Assembly: GCF_003597395.2 (NCBI RefSeq) | Contig: NC_133769.1 | Location: 181,508,566 to 181,572,565, forward strand | Direction: 5' to 3' | DNA length: 64,000 nt | Origin: Chelonoidis abingdonii | Lineage: Eukaryota; Chordata; Testudines; Testudinidae | In this document: one piece after another, positions 24,024 to 36,235 of the stretch | Layout: the number at the start of each line of letters is the position of its first letter | Position numbering within the stretch: position 1 is the first letter of the stretch | Translations under genes and position numbers: made by a program | Notes under the pieces: model-generated | Seen by the model: only the letters and a program-made list of their open reading frames with translations | Told to the model about the DNA's origin: nothing | The model's database searches: none

Positions 24024-24888
24024 CTTTATCATCCTGCAGGCTGAAAGACTCCACTTTCTGATTTCCTGCTTCCCATCTTCACTTGACCATAGGAACTCAG
24101 GTATATTTTAACCTACTTGAGCCCAAAGTCCATGCCTCTTTCCAATCCAATTTTCTGATTTTCAATTGGAAACTTCTCAAGACAGGTACACTTGAAAGAA
24201 ATCATATTTCTGTGAATATCAACCATAGTATCTTTAACTTATAAATTTTGCATATTAGTCTCTTTTTTTTTTAATTATGTATTGCTCTGTGTTGGTGGAT
24301 ACCAAAGAAATTTGAACTGTTTCTCTTATTACCACCACAGCTTTGCTTGAAGCAGCTTTTTGATTCACTAAAAAAACCCATAATGCCAGACAAATGTGTG
24401 AGATATACGGATACTAAAGGAATGATTTTAAAATGACAGCTACATGGAAACAGTCAGAATTCTGACAACTGATTCACCAGATCTTTTAGCATATTAGATG
24501 AAAATGACAGCAATAAAAACCAATACCAATTTTCTGGGAACGGGCAAAAGTGGATCAAATGTCAAAATAGCTGGGGTACTGATAGAGACATGAACCTGAT
24601 ACTAAAGATTATTGTAAAGCATTTTATGATTCATCTCAATTGAGGTGATATTATGGACTTAAGATAATGATAATTAAAAATTATAGTTTGTAACATTTTG
24701 CAAAAAGGTCATATTGCTACTATGATAAATATCAATCAATTCTTCCACATTTACATAATAGAATTGATTCTTGCACGTTTAGATAATGTCCATCCTTTTA
24801 TAGAAATGAAAGTGATACAATTCCAAGCAATCCTCTATCCCAGTAAATGCTTTAGTTTTGATGTTGACATATAAATGTTTTTCAATAC

Positions 24889-25026
24889 CTTTAATCTCTT
24901 TGTCATTCTTGAACCATCTGATATCAGCTGCTGGTTTGCTACCAGAGGTCTTGCAGGTTAGCTGCATCCTCTCTCCCTCCATAACTGGTGAAGTAAATCC
25001 ACTAATCTGTGGCTTCTCAGGAACAC
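24889..25026 (-). CDS. CADM2: CADM2 exon: first half of first Ig C2-type domain
   Basis: This 138-bp minus-strand exon encodes GVPEKPQISGFTSPVMEG through WFKNDKEIKG. It is the start of the second extracellular Ig domain of CADM2, including the domain's first cysteine (LTCKTSGS) and the conserved tryptophan (IRWFKND). The acceptor reads TTTCTTAG just upstream and the donor GTATTG just downstream. Phase 1 at both ends lets it join the exon at 27568-27720 (ending in VLG) and the exon at 13265-13435 (starting DVKYLKEED). The residue pair ER in MEGERMQL differs from my memory of human CADM2. Confidence 0.95.
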
Positions 25027-27567
25027 CTAAGAAACAATCAAGCAAATAAAAGATACAGTATGTTGCCAATCAGCTACTTTAAGCCTTTGACCAGAGGGTT
25101 GTCAGTTGATAAGGTTAACCTATTATAGGTCAATTTCCCAAAGAAATAACAGATAGCTTTGTTCACTTTATGATTGACAGGCCTAACTACAAGTGTCACT
25201 GAATTCCGTTTTCTTTTTTAAGCTGACCAGTGAATCTGAACCATACAAGAGTTTAATTGAAGAAAATGAACATGTTTTGTATGTTAATTTTAAACCATCC
25301 AGCTTGTCTCATACTTTATGTTCAAGTTCAGATTGACTTCCTATTGCTCGATATAGAGTGGATATCTGCATTTTAAGGAGATTATTTCGAGTGGGAGGCA
25401 TGGAATATATTAACTACTCTCGTTAAAATGAAACAACCAGGAACAAAATCCAAACTGAACCAACTGCATTTTAACAGACAGTTCCAGCATGAATTCAGGG
25501 AAACATACCAGAAAAGGAGGGAAAAAAGGAGGGAAAAAAATCCTCTTTTCAGATTTAAATAATATATAGTAATAATGGGCCCAATCCAAAGCACACAGAA
25601 TTCATAGAAACCCTTCCATTAATTCAGTGAGCTCTGGATCAGGTCCTATGCCCACTAAACATCATACTCCAAACATTACAGATGGCAAGGATTATGTTTT
25701 GAGGAATGGAGGGAGATTTAAAATAAAGAACTGTGAATAAAATTGAGAATATTTAGTTATATTCAATGACTGGCTTAGTTACACACTGAAATGACTTATT
25801 TTGAGGGGATCTCTCTTTCCACAGTTTCTAAAAGCTCTTACAATACGATTAGGTTTACCCTTTACATCTGGAATGTTTCAGTTAATTCACAGATTTTCAT
25901 TCCTGGATAAAGGGATCAGTCACTGAAATTCTGCTCTGTGCGCTGCATCTTGCAATGTGGTTTGTTCGTTTCTCTCCTTTTCCAAAGGAAACCGATAAAC
26001 ACTGCACACACTCAAACATTACTCCAAACAGAAACAAAAGCACCTATCACAGTGTGGATTCTGTAGTAAAACTATTCCTACTTTTCAGGAGCATGAAATG
26101 GCGTCTTTAATAATTCCTGTACATTCAAATCTTCTAATCCAAATCAGACCAATGAATAGAAAGAATATTTCTGCATATAAATCATCTTTCTGATTAAAAT
26201 GATGGCATGGAATAAATTACAAAGGAAAAAAAAGAACGTTACTCTCATGTAGGGGCATCCTTAGAAGAATTTTAATTATGAGTTTCTAACAGACAAATAA
26301 AATTATAGTGAGATAGATGCTTCTGAAACCTTGCTGCTGTCTTTTTGCTGGAAAGAAAACAGATGATGTTGGAAAGCAGTTATGTAAAAAAAAAAAAAAA
26401 AGCAAGCAAATAAAAAGAAACTAAACAGACCAATAAAAAAAATCAAGCCACCCTGATTAAAAGCTACTGATTAAATGTCTGGCTTTTTACCTTTGTTACA
26501 CCCTTTTATCTGTGTCCCACTGCCATTTAATAGCAAATGGTTGAATTTGACTAATCATCCATTCTTTGGATCTTGAGATGGCTCTCTACAGAAAAAAAAA
26601 TTAACCCTTAGGCAGTTATCCCAAAATACTCTGTTTTGAGTGGATATTTTTTGTCTTTAATGGCAAACTTGTGATGATTTTTGTAAAATAGACTCAGTGG
26701 GACTCACAGAGGCACATTTCACATCCTATGCACAAAACCAATTCCCTGGCTGGATTAACTTTAATATTACTAGCACAGAGAACATCTTGCATTAGTCCTC
26801 TTAAATTCAACTGCCTGCTTTTCTATATATAAAAAGCAAAGCAAAACAAAACAAAATGGGGAAAAAAATCAATCTTTAAAATCGTATCACTTGTTAGGTA
26901 CACAGGTGTGTTTCAATGAACTATAGCAATTTCAGTTGATTGGGCTACTGACATTGATAGAATCACATAAAGCTTGGAGCTGAAACATTATTTTTTGGGC
27001 ATCACTATGAATCTATTGCTTTTTCTCTGTGTGTGTGTCTCTATAACCTTTGGGGAAAACAGCAAAGCATTTAGAGGATGAAGCATAAAAGAAGCCAGCC
27101 CAGTGAAAATATGCACTTTGTAGAGGTAAAAAGAAAATAGAATGAGCCAAGAAAATGCATAGCTAAGGAAAAACTATGAGTCTCTAAAGCCCTTTTTGAT
27201 TTCATGCTCTCTGGTTTTGTCTCCTTTGCCCTATACAGTACATTGTTAGGAGATGAACACATGCACCCTGTTAACCCCTTTGGTGCTTGAGATATAGAGA
27301 TTATGTCCATCTTAAGGAGCACTCATGTGGTACTATTGATGTGCACTGTAATTCATGGTCCTGCCACATCACACATAAGGGCCTTGCTATTCCTAGGCAT
27401 GATTCTAGTCAAGCAATCTTTAGAGACAGCAAGAGTTGGTGTTTTACATGCATCTGCTGCTAACTTTTCTGAAAATTCACCCTAGAAATATTTACCAAGA
27501 TTTGAGAAGTCTTAGAACTCATCTCTTAACTCATTTCACTTTGGTATTCTCAGCCAGCTATACTTAC
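25027..27567 (-). other. CADM2 intron, 2.54 kb
   Basis: It starts GTAAGT on the minus strand (27567-27562) and ends TTTCTTAG. AT-rich, with poly-A near 26386-26402 and a short palindromic MITE at 25577-25648. No gene. Confidence 0.85.
25577..25648. repeat. Short palindromic MITE
   Basis: GGGCCCAATCCAAAG on the left faces CTCTGGATCAGGTCCTA on the right. It is a small hairpin repeat of about 72 bp, resembling a common reptile MITE family. Non-coding. Confidence 0.5.
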
Positions 27568-27720
27568 CCAGAACAGTGAGAAAAGCCTTGGAAGTTTTGA
27601 CAGGCATAGTAAATAAAGAACAGGTATATTGCCCTTCATCTGACAGAGACACATCACTGACGCTGATGCTCAGTTCATGCCATGAAGCTCGAACCAGCTC
27701 AATTCTGTTGTCCCTCAGGG
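27568..27720 (-). CDS. CADM2: CADM2 exon: second half of N-terminal Ig V-type domain
   Basis: This 153-bp minus-strand exon encodes ALRDNRIELVRASWHELS through DEGQYTCSLFTMPVKTSK and AFLTVLG. It is the latter half of the Ig V domain that mediates trans-synaptic adhesion. The DEGQYTCSLF segment carries the second cysteine and the tyrosine corner. A pyrimidine-rich acceptor ending TTCCAG lies at 27721-27722 and a donor GTAAGT at 27567-27562. Phase 1 both ends. The preceding exon (start of the V domain) was not found to the right, so it lies beyond 64000. Confidence 0.95.
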
Positions 27721-28386
27721 CTGGAAAACAAAATATATATGTTAAAGATACATTAATACAGTACAGTATGTTATTCAATAGGTTTAAATGCAGCAGTCTA
27801 ATGAACATTTTTAATTACAAATTGATTACATGGAGACATAGACCAGGTTAAATATAGATTATGATGTTATTTTTTCCTTTCAGGAAATTCCAACATTTCA
27901 ACAGTTTTTGGATAGTCTCAAAATCAACTGAAAAACAAAACATGACCATATAAATTATTACTTATTTAATATTGGGATTCAGTGATGTAACCAGTCTCAG
28001 CTACATTTTGGTCCCTTGCATTATATCAAATGATATTAAATCATCTGAACCACTACACCAGTATGCAACAAAACAATGAATCCAAAATACCACCCCATGA
28101 TTTTCATTTGTTTCCCAGAAACAGGACAGGACAGTGACACAAGGAACAGGGGTGTATACGACCAGCACCAGATGGAGGTTTCAGGGGCAAGGTCTGAAAG
28201 TGAATCCCTTCTGTCTAATGCTGCAGTGGATGCCTGTAGGGATGAACTCGGTGGGTTTCAGGGAACTTCCTTATTTTTCCTCTGTGGGATCTAAATGTGG
28301 GAGGGGAGGGTGGTCACTTATCCCTCCTCCTCTCCCCTTCCCCCCAAGACAGCAAGAGACACCAAACCTAGTGGATTAGAAGAACT

Positions 28387-28625
28387 TCATAAGAAAGGGA
28401 TATGGTGATCAGATAAAATGCATTGGTAAAGGATTAAAAGGAGGTACTCTTTAAAGAGTGGAATCGGGGGTGGGATTCCTATGACTGGTACAGCAGGGAG
28501 CCAACCCACACCTCCTTTATAGCCTCCCTTCAGCTTCATTCAAGGGGGGATGATAGGGTCCCAACAGTGGGTTGGCTGGGGACCAGGATGGGTAAGGGAG
28601 GAGGGCTTGGGTATATGTACATGAT
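28387..28625. repeat. Direct repeat copy A (related to 30206-30470)
   Basis: It shares with the downstream copy the motifs GGTAAAGGATT-AAAGGAGGTA, a GC-rich middle with CTCC and CCTTTA, GGCTGGGGACCAGGA and GGGTATA in the same order. The pair flanks a CR1 insertion and a GT microsatellite. They could be two LTRs of an old element or two copies of an unnamed repeat. Confidence 0.5.
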
Positions 28626-28990
28626 TATGGAATTACCAGAACCATATACTTTTATATTCCGAACAATGACCCACATAAAGCAGTGAGGCCCATATCAGCC
28701 TCACATCAAGGGGCCATTTTCTGGCTTGTAGGAAAAGGTGTGTGGCTCCTTTAACGACTAAAGAGCCTGAGGGACTTGCTGCAGCTGCCTCAAACCAGGT
28801 GAGCAAACCCATCACCCTCTCCTCCCCAGTCACCAGAAGAGAGAGACGACTATTTAGGTCTATACCAGTACAAGAAAAGCCCTCTTATACCTGGACCAGT
28901 TGAGCATCACCTACACTTCCACCCATGGAAGTCATTAAATACCAGGTTTTCTCATAATCTGCAGTGTGCACTACTGCACTTGGCTCTTTA

Positions 28991-30020
28991 CATAAGAACT
29001 TAAGAATGGCCCAACTAGGTCAGACCAATATCCCAGTATCCTGTGTTCTGACACTGGCCAGTGCCAGCAGCTTCAGAGGGAATGAACGGAACACGGCAAT
29101 TATCAAATGATACATCCCATTGTCTAGTCCCAGCTTCTGGCAATCAGAAGTTTAGGGACACCCAGAGCATGGGGTTGCATCCCTGACCATCTTGATTAAT
29201 AACCATTGATGGACCTATCCTCGATGAAATTACCTAATTCTTTTTTGAACCCAGCTGTACTTTTGGCCTTTACAACATCCTCCAGCAATGAGTTCAATAG
29301 ATTGACTGTGTATTTTGTGAAGAAGTACTTCCTTATGTTTGTTTGAAACCTGATGTCTTAATTTCACTGGGTGGTTCTTGGGTTATGTGAAGTGGTAAAT
29401 AACACTTCCCCTATTCATTTTCTCCACACCATTTATGATTTTATGGACTTCTATCATATCGTCCCTTAGTCGTCTCTTTTCCAATCTAAACAACCTCAGT
29501 TTTTTTTAATCTCTCTTCATATGGAAGTTGTTCCATACCCCTAATCGTTTCTGTTGCCCTTCTCTGTACCTTTCCCAATTCTAATATATCTTTTCCGAGA
29601 TAGGGCAACCAGAACTGTATGCAGTATTCAAGGTATGGTTATACCATTGATTTATATAGTGGCATTATGATATTTTCTGTCCTATTATCTCTCCTTTTCC
29701 TAATAGTTCTAAACATTCTGTTAGCTTTTTTTGGCTGTTGCATGGATATTTTCAGAGAATTATCCACAATGACTCCAAGATCTCTTTCTTGAATGGTAAC
29801 AGCTAATTTAGATCATAATTTTGTGTGTACAGTTGCTATTCTGTTTTCCAATATGCTTTACTTCGCTTTTATCTGCATTAATTTCATCCGCCATTTTGTT
29901 GCCCAGACACCCAGTTTACTGAAATCTCTTTAATTCTTTCGTCTGCTTTGGACTTAACTATTCTGAGTAATTTTGTATCATCTGGAAACAATTACACCTC
30001 ACTGTTTACTCCTTTTTGTT
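28991..30020 (-). mobile_element. CR1 LINE fragment, minus strand
   Basis: Minus-strand reading gives CR1 ORF2 C-terminal sequence and 3' end. The near end has GGTCTGACCTAGTTGGGCC; further in are AAGTACTTCCTTATG on the plus strand and GGGCAACAGAAACG on the minus strand. These are the same landmarks as the plus-strand copy at 6337-6910, but longer. Stops and indels are frequent. The 5' boundary near 30020 is approximate. Confidence 0.85.
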
Positions 30021-30080
30021 GATCTTCCTCTAGGGGCTGGGAAGGATGTTTTCCCTCACCACCAGATTGGCCAAGGTGAG

Positions 30081-30082
<2 letters not shown>

Positions 30083-30117
<35 letters not shown>
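30083..30117. repeat. GT dinucleotide microsatellite
   Basis: About seventeen uninterrupted GT units. Confidence 0.95.
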
Positions 30118-30119
<2 letters not shown>

Positions 30120-30205
30120 TGAGGGGATTCTGCCTTACCCACAGTGGGTGAATATGAAATGAGAGTTAAGCTATGATGTTGCAACTAATTTTGTAAGCAC
30201 GGGGC

Positions 30206-30470
30206 AGATGAGGAAGGTATGCAGTGATTGGAGAAAATGGACTGGTAAAGGATTTAAAGGAGGTATTACTTAAAGGAGTGGAAATGTGTGTGTGGCGGGG
30301 GGAGGTCTGGGCTGCTATGACAGTGAGCCGCCCCTCCCCTTTAACCTGGCAGGGAGCCACTCCTCCCCTTTAACCCAGGAGCATGTTGACTGGGGACCAG
30401 GACAGGTAAAGAGGGAAGGCTGACAGCAGCCCCCACCCCATGGGTATACACAATAGATAATGAATTGCCT
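30206..30470. repeat. Direct repeat copy B (related to 28387-28625)
   Basis: Second copy of the pair described at 28387-28625, with a GC-rich centre containing CCCCTCCCCTTTAACC twice. Confidence 0.5.
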
Positions 30471-32042
30471 GCAATGAACTGTTTTATCTGCCAGGTACTC
30501 TCAGACATTTAGAAATAAAGTTGCAGCCTAATTAAACCATATCCACTGTGTCCTGTCCTCCTTCCAGCACAGCCAGAGAAACTCTTTTTCCTACAAGCTT
30601 AGTAATACACAGTTCCCCACAATTAATTTATTTATTAATATCCATTAGCACACACAGTGGTTTGGAATATCAGGTTTCCTAAAGCATTTTAAGGAATTAT
30701 TTGCTATTAAAATGATTATATACACTCTACTTCTTCATTCTTCAGATACAATGGGTATCAACATTGTAAGTGTAACAATTTGCAGTGATGACTGAAAAGG
30801 AAGAATTCTGTTTAGTGAAAAATTTTGAGGTTTCAGAATATTTTTTTCCTCTGACGCAAAACAAAGAGAGAGAGAGAGAGAGTCATCCACCTCAGAATAG
30901 CCAAAAAACTTGTGGCCTGGTTGTGTTTTGGGGCTACCAGCTCTCTGAAAGCCAAAGTGCAAATAGGACAACTATAATAACCAGAGCATTTACGTTTATT
31001 TACTCAGGAGAACCAAGTTGTACAGTCACTGATAAGGACTGCAACTTCCTCTTTGGGAGAGGCTCCACTCTGATTCCTATGTTAGAATTCAGATCCAAAT
31101 CTACTTCTAGCTAAACCCTGATGAAAATTAATCTCTATCATGACTCTTTGTTTGCTAAATTTGGATGTTCACAAATCATTTCAAAGCGATTAAATTGCTG
31201 CTCTGGGCGCCTACTAAGGCAGATCTGCACCAAACTTAGCAGTTCTGACAGAGTCTCATCTACCAGCAAAAAATGATTTTTGAATCTGCTGCCTTAAAGG
31301 CAGCTCTTGTGCACTGACTTCAAGTTGAATTTATTGGTTGCTTCAGGGTAGGTCAGCCAAAGCCTGATGTATTCTCCTTGGGGCCTGCTGACTTAAAGGT
31401 GACAACTTGAGCAGATCTCACATCCGAGTGTGTCATGAACTGCTCCAAGGCACTGCAAATAGTGATTGTAGCTGTCCATGATGGACATACTCCTGTCACA
31501 TGAGAGACTCCATCCAGAAAATAGGAGGAGAAATACATAACATAAGAAGAAACATGATTAAAACCACAGAAGATAAAACAATAAAGCCAAGTACCGGAGG
31601 TATACTGACATACCAGCCGATGAAAACAAGCTCATGAAAAGCAACTGCAGTCACACATAAATAAGCATTTTCCAAGGCAGAACACATGAGCTCCTCCCAT
31701 ATCAGCAGATAAATAGAAAGATGACGACTGAGGCTTTTCTGGCCAATACTCCTCACAACAGTTTAACTTATTCCATTCTTTTAGGGGCCAGTTCAGAACT
31801 GATCTCAGAACATTCCAATTCTAACCACATGCAAGTAGTTCAGACACAAGAGTAGAACTCTGTTATACAAAGATTACTGACCTTTTTTGAGGCTGGGAAA
31901 AATTATTTTCCATATGAACCACTGGCTCTAAATAGTTGAACTATCACACGTACATAAAATGGATGAATGTCATATGCGCTAAAAAAAAATTATCTGAAAC
32001 TATGATTGAATTTTGCCCTCTTTTTACCAGATATTATTTGAA

Positions 32043-32325
32043 TCATAGAATATTAGAGTTGGATGAGACCTCAGGAGGTCATCTAGTCCAATTCCCTGCT
32101 CAAAGCAGGACAACCCCAACTAAATCATTCCAGCCAGGGTTTTATCAAGCCAGGCCTTAAAAACCTGTAAGAATGGAGATTCCACTGCCTCCCTCGGTAA
32201 CCCATTCCAGTGCTTCACCACCCTCCTAGTGAAATAATGTTTCCTAATATCCAACTTAGACCTCCTCCACTGCAACTTGAGACCATTGCTCCTTGTTCTG
32301 TCATCTGCCACCACTAGGAACAGCT
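32043..32325 (-). mobile_element. CR1 LINE 3' end, minus strand
   Basis: The plus strand reads CATAGAATATTAGAGTTGGA, then GAGGTCATCTAGTCCA and TTCCAGTGCTTCACCACCCT. This is the reverse complement of the classic CR1 3' tail and the end of ORF2, with the minus-strand frame NGLKLQWRRSKLDIRKHYFT followed by VVKHWNGLPREAVES. Strongly 5'-truncated, 283 bp. Confidence 0.93.
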
Positions 32326-33597
32326 GAGAATATTTAATGTTGTAAATTAATATAATTTTCCCTCAATATTGCCTAATGTATCATAAGCAACACATGCCTT
32401 TAGGTCAACTTTATGCACCTGTTATGGTATTTCCCTAAACAAGTGCCAATATTCAGTCAGAATTTCATACACTTAAAAGAACAGTTATGTATTCCACTGG
32501 AGCACAAAGGGGCTATGAAAGATTCCAGTAGCAAAGCACTTTTATTATTCAAGATGAAAAGAGCAGCACTTGAAATAGTAAACATCACCAGAACCATCAT
32601 TTCTTTCTCTGTCATTAACAAAAACAGCTAAATCAATTTTCTTGAAAACTGGTAGAAACAACCACTCTTAAGAGCTGAGATCTGACGTACCAAGTTTCAG
32701 CCTGGAGTGAATTTTTACTAAAACCATGGGAAAAAGATTTATAATGGAAATGCTTAGCAACAATGCTGCAAATGGCACCAGTATTATAATATTCTTTTGC
32801 AGGAAGCTGATTTGTTGTCTGTTGATGACAGTCTTCAAAGAGCTAACACTAAAAAATCCTCTCCTCTTCAAATAAGAATACATAAACTTGATTTATCTTT
32901 CCTCTATAGTAAGAGTTGACTACAGCCCAGTTAGAGAAGAGCATTACGGTTACTACCTAAATAAAGTTTATGTGGAATCTTGCCAAGATCATACCATGCT
33001 TTGGAACTTTATTCCTTTGCACAGAACTAAAGACTAACATATGTATTCTTAAAAAAAAAAAGCATTTTATGGTTGCCTTTTCATGGCAAAATGTACTAGT
33101 ATATCTAAAATACAGGAAACTGTTCTCACTATTAATGAAGAAGTAAAACACAGTAGAGTAAGTATGAGCAGCAGGATGACCTGGAGTACTTCCCTCATCT
33201 CTGGCCAGAGGTAAGTCATCCACCAGAGCAACAATATTGTCTCTGTGCCATGCTCTAGCCTGAAGTGGGGCTAAGAAGGATGGAGGATATTCAGAGCTTG
33301 ACAAATCATGCTGCACTGTTTTTAATTAGCTTGTTTAGAAAAGAGATTAGACATTTGGATGCATTTAATGGATTTTTTTTAATAGTGAACTATTGCATGT
33401 TTCAGAGTGTATAGTAGATGACCATGTAGTAGAAAAGAGTTGACAGTCTTCATTAGCAAGGGTCCCAGAATTTTTCTACTCTTATTTACCATCCCAGAGA
33501 GAGCAAAGGGTAATGTCACAGATGGTGGCCCTGATTTCTGTCAGTGCATCCATGACTACTACTTGTGTGAGTTCAGGTTTCAAGGTAATTTTCTGTG

Positions 33598-34305
33598 TGT
33601 GTAACCGGGCGTGACTCACCCCTGCGGCGCCTCCTGCTGGTTGCTTCGGGAATTAGCTCACACTTCCAGCGTGGCACGCCCTCTGCAGGCCGGTGATCCG
33701 CCTTCCGGCTTCTGGCCCCATGTCCCTCCCTGGACCCCAGTGCCCCTTTTACATGGGGTGCTGCCACCCTGGCAGTAACCCCTTTTCTCTTAGGGTTTCC
33801 CCTCCCTGGGAACCCCACCCCCCCACTCTATCCCCACTTTGCCTCAGGGTCTTGGCAACTGTCCAGTCATTGGCTAGCCCCACACCCTGGGGCAGACTGC
33901 AGTATTAGCCTCTCATCATTGGCAAAGGGGTTTGGGCCTGCTGCCTTGGCCTACCCCTGGGTTGCACCCTGCAACCCCAGTACCTCTGAGCCTACTGCTA
34001 GGCCACAGCCTGGGGCTCTCCAGGCAGGAGCTCCCCAGCTCCTCTGCCTTTCCCCAGCCCTGCTCCACGCTAGGTACCTTGTCTCAGCAGCCAGGCCCTT
34101 CTCTCTCTGAATGCAGAGAGAGACTCTTGGGCTCCTGGCTTCTCTGCCCTTTTATAAGGGCCTGTGGCTCAGTTTGGGGCATGGCCCCAGCTGCTGCCAC
34201 TTCCCCCAATCAGCCCAGCTCAAAAGGCTGCTTGCCCCAGCCCCAGCTCCTTCCCTGGGCTGTTTTAACCCCTTCAGGGCCGGAGCAGGGATCCACCCTG
34301 CTACA
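33598..34305 (-). mobile_element. Solo LTR, 708 bp, with 5-bp target duplication
   Basis: On the minus strand it begins TGTAGCAGGGTGGATCC and ends GGTTACACA, giving the TG...CA ends of LTRs. The pentamer CTGTG flanks it at 33593-33597 and 34306-34310. A TATA-like element (minus strand CCCTTATAAAAGGGC, at 34148-34162) lies in the expected place for an LTR promoter. No internal genes remain, so it is a solo LTR produced by recombination. It shares its first bases with the LTR at 15172. The long proline-rich frames inside are by-products of GC-rich sequence. Confidence 0.85.
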
Positions 34306-36235
34306 CTGTGAAATAAGAAAATAATTCCTAACAGTAAAATATGTTCTGGTACAGTGGAGCAATCTAGGTTTACAACGCGATTTACACTCCAGAAAACTTA
34401 TTCGGGATGTGACTTTTCTGATTCTCTATGGAACAGAGAAAGTAGGATCAGTTTGGCTCCTTTATGACTGTGGAACAAGTTGGTAAACATTCCTTGCATC
34501 TGAGACTTTCTGTACTGATGCACATTTTTCTCCAGCCCCACTTGGATTTTCTTCCTTCTCTCCCTGTTGCAAATCATTCAGGAACCATGATGATTAGTGC
34601 AGGTGGTGAAGCATGTCAGTACTAGAATGTCTATAGCCTGCCCTCAGTCAGTAACGGTCAGTCTCTCAACCCTACAAAACAGCTCAATAAACCTGGACTT
34701 GCTGACTTCTGGTATTGAAGAGATGTGATCCCAAACTCCTGGGTACTTTTGTTTTTGATGATGACACACATGGCCTTATGGGATTTGTTTATACGACTCC
34801 CACACTTTAAAAAATGCACAATAGGCTCAATATCTGACCCTGAATACATACAGCCCTTTGATAGTGAAGATATCTTTTGGAATTGGAATATGTTAAACTG
34901 TTCAGAGGAAAATTGGAATATGTTTAATTCTGCACAGAAAAAAATCATATTCCTTAGAATGAAACAATGTGTTGCAAATTCTGATCATCTGGTTCTCCTG
35001 CAGTGTGAAATTACAGTGCAATCTATTACACTAATGCAACTGGACATGTGCCATAGCACAACAGCCCAGGAATCATGCTTTTCTAATATGCAGCTGCAAA
35101 AATTAAAATTACAGAATGATCTGGCAAGCTTAGAGATGGTCAGAATTAAAACAGATGAGATTCAATAGATAATGTAATGGCAAAAAATGAAAATCCTCAG
35201 ATACAAAATGGCAGACTGGTATTTAGAAAGCAGTAATGCTGGAAAAAGCCTGGGGGATTACAGAGGAAATGAGTTAGAGTCATTTGCAACACTACTGTAA
35301 AAAAGATGAATCCTATCCTGGATTGTATTTATAGAAGTTGCTGTGCTAGGATAAAGGAAGTAATAATACTGAATTATAAACCTTTGGTAAACTACATATG
35401 TTATACTATGTGTGACATTTGAAGCCCCTTTAACTTGAAAAATCCTAATAAACAAACAATTCAGCCTAAATCAAACCAACAAACCAAAATAGAGAGGCTT
35501 GCCAAATTTCCACCTAAAATGGCAAAGAGTCAGATATCCTATTGTATGAAGAATTACTATATGGGAAGCCCCTCAGCTGGGGTATACTGTTGAGGGTCTG
35601 TCTATGGAACACAAGTGGATAACAGTATTTACAATGACTCTGAGACACTGTAACAATATATACACACCCTCTCCCACCCACCCACACCCCTCTCCAAGAG
35701 GTATTAATATTAAGATGAGTTAGGAAAAAAGTATTTTTCCTGTAACTGAGGAGTAAAATGAAGAGTACTGGTAGAAAACTAATCATAGATAATACATTTC
35801 AGGTGAAAAAATAATTATTTTTAAATGAGGAACATTAGTGGCATAAACAGCCTGGTGAACTATGCTGGGGTCTTGCTAATCCACACTGATAAACTGCAAA
35901 CTGACACCAACATAAATAGATTTCTAGGTTTGTCCATTGACAGGCAGAGCAAGGATGTTCTGCTGGTGGTGGGGTGAGCATCTATCTTGTCACATTTCCC
36001 ATGAGCTAATAGGAGAGCAGCACATCCAACATTGGTGCTGCTGCACATAATTCAGTACCACTCTCACACATTTTTCAAATATGGCTAGGCCACTTGCTGC
36101 TGCTTCTCATCATCATTATAAGAAAATAGGGTATAGGGGAAGCAGCTTCATTCAAGCTTCTGTGTAAGTGAAGAGAAACCCAGTGGCAAGGATTACAATG
36201 GGGCAAGGTCACCCCATTTCCAGGGTCACCCCATC

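Larger units (their letters stand above)
13436..24888 (-). other. CADM2 intron, 11.45 kb
   Basis: This is the interval between two CADM2 exons, with GTATTG at its minus-strand 5' end (24888-24883) and TTGCAG at its 3' end. It is filled with a CR1, a Tx1-like LINE fragment, an LTR, a two-gene Harbinger element and several MITEs, listed separately. The remaining parts (13436-13750, 19500-20177, 20468-21305, 21896-22304, 22480-23726 and 24024-24888) show no gene. Confidence 0.85.

Noticed and set aside
30083..30117. A CRISPR-like or satellite array
   Set aside because: It is a simple GT microsatellite, and no spaced repeat array exists in the window.
33693..34324. Proline- and leucine-rich plus-strand frames
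   Set aside because: They lie wholly inside a solo LTR with target duplication and have no conserved domain.
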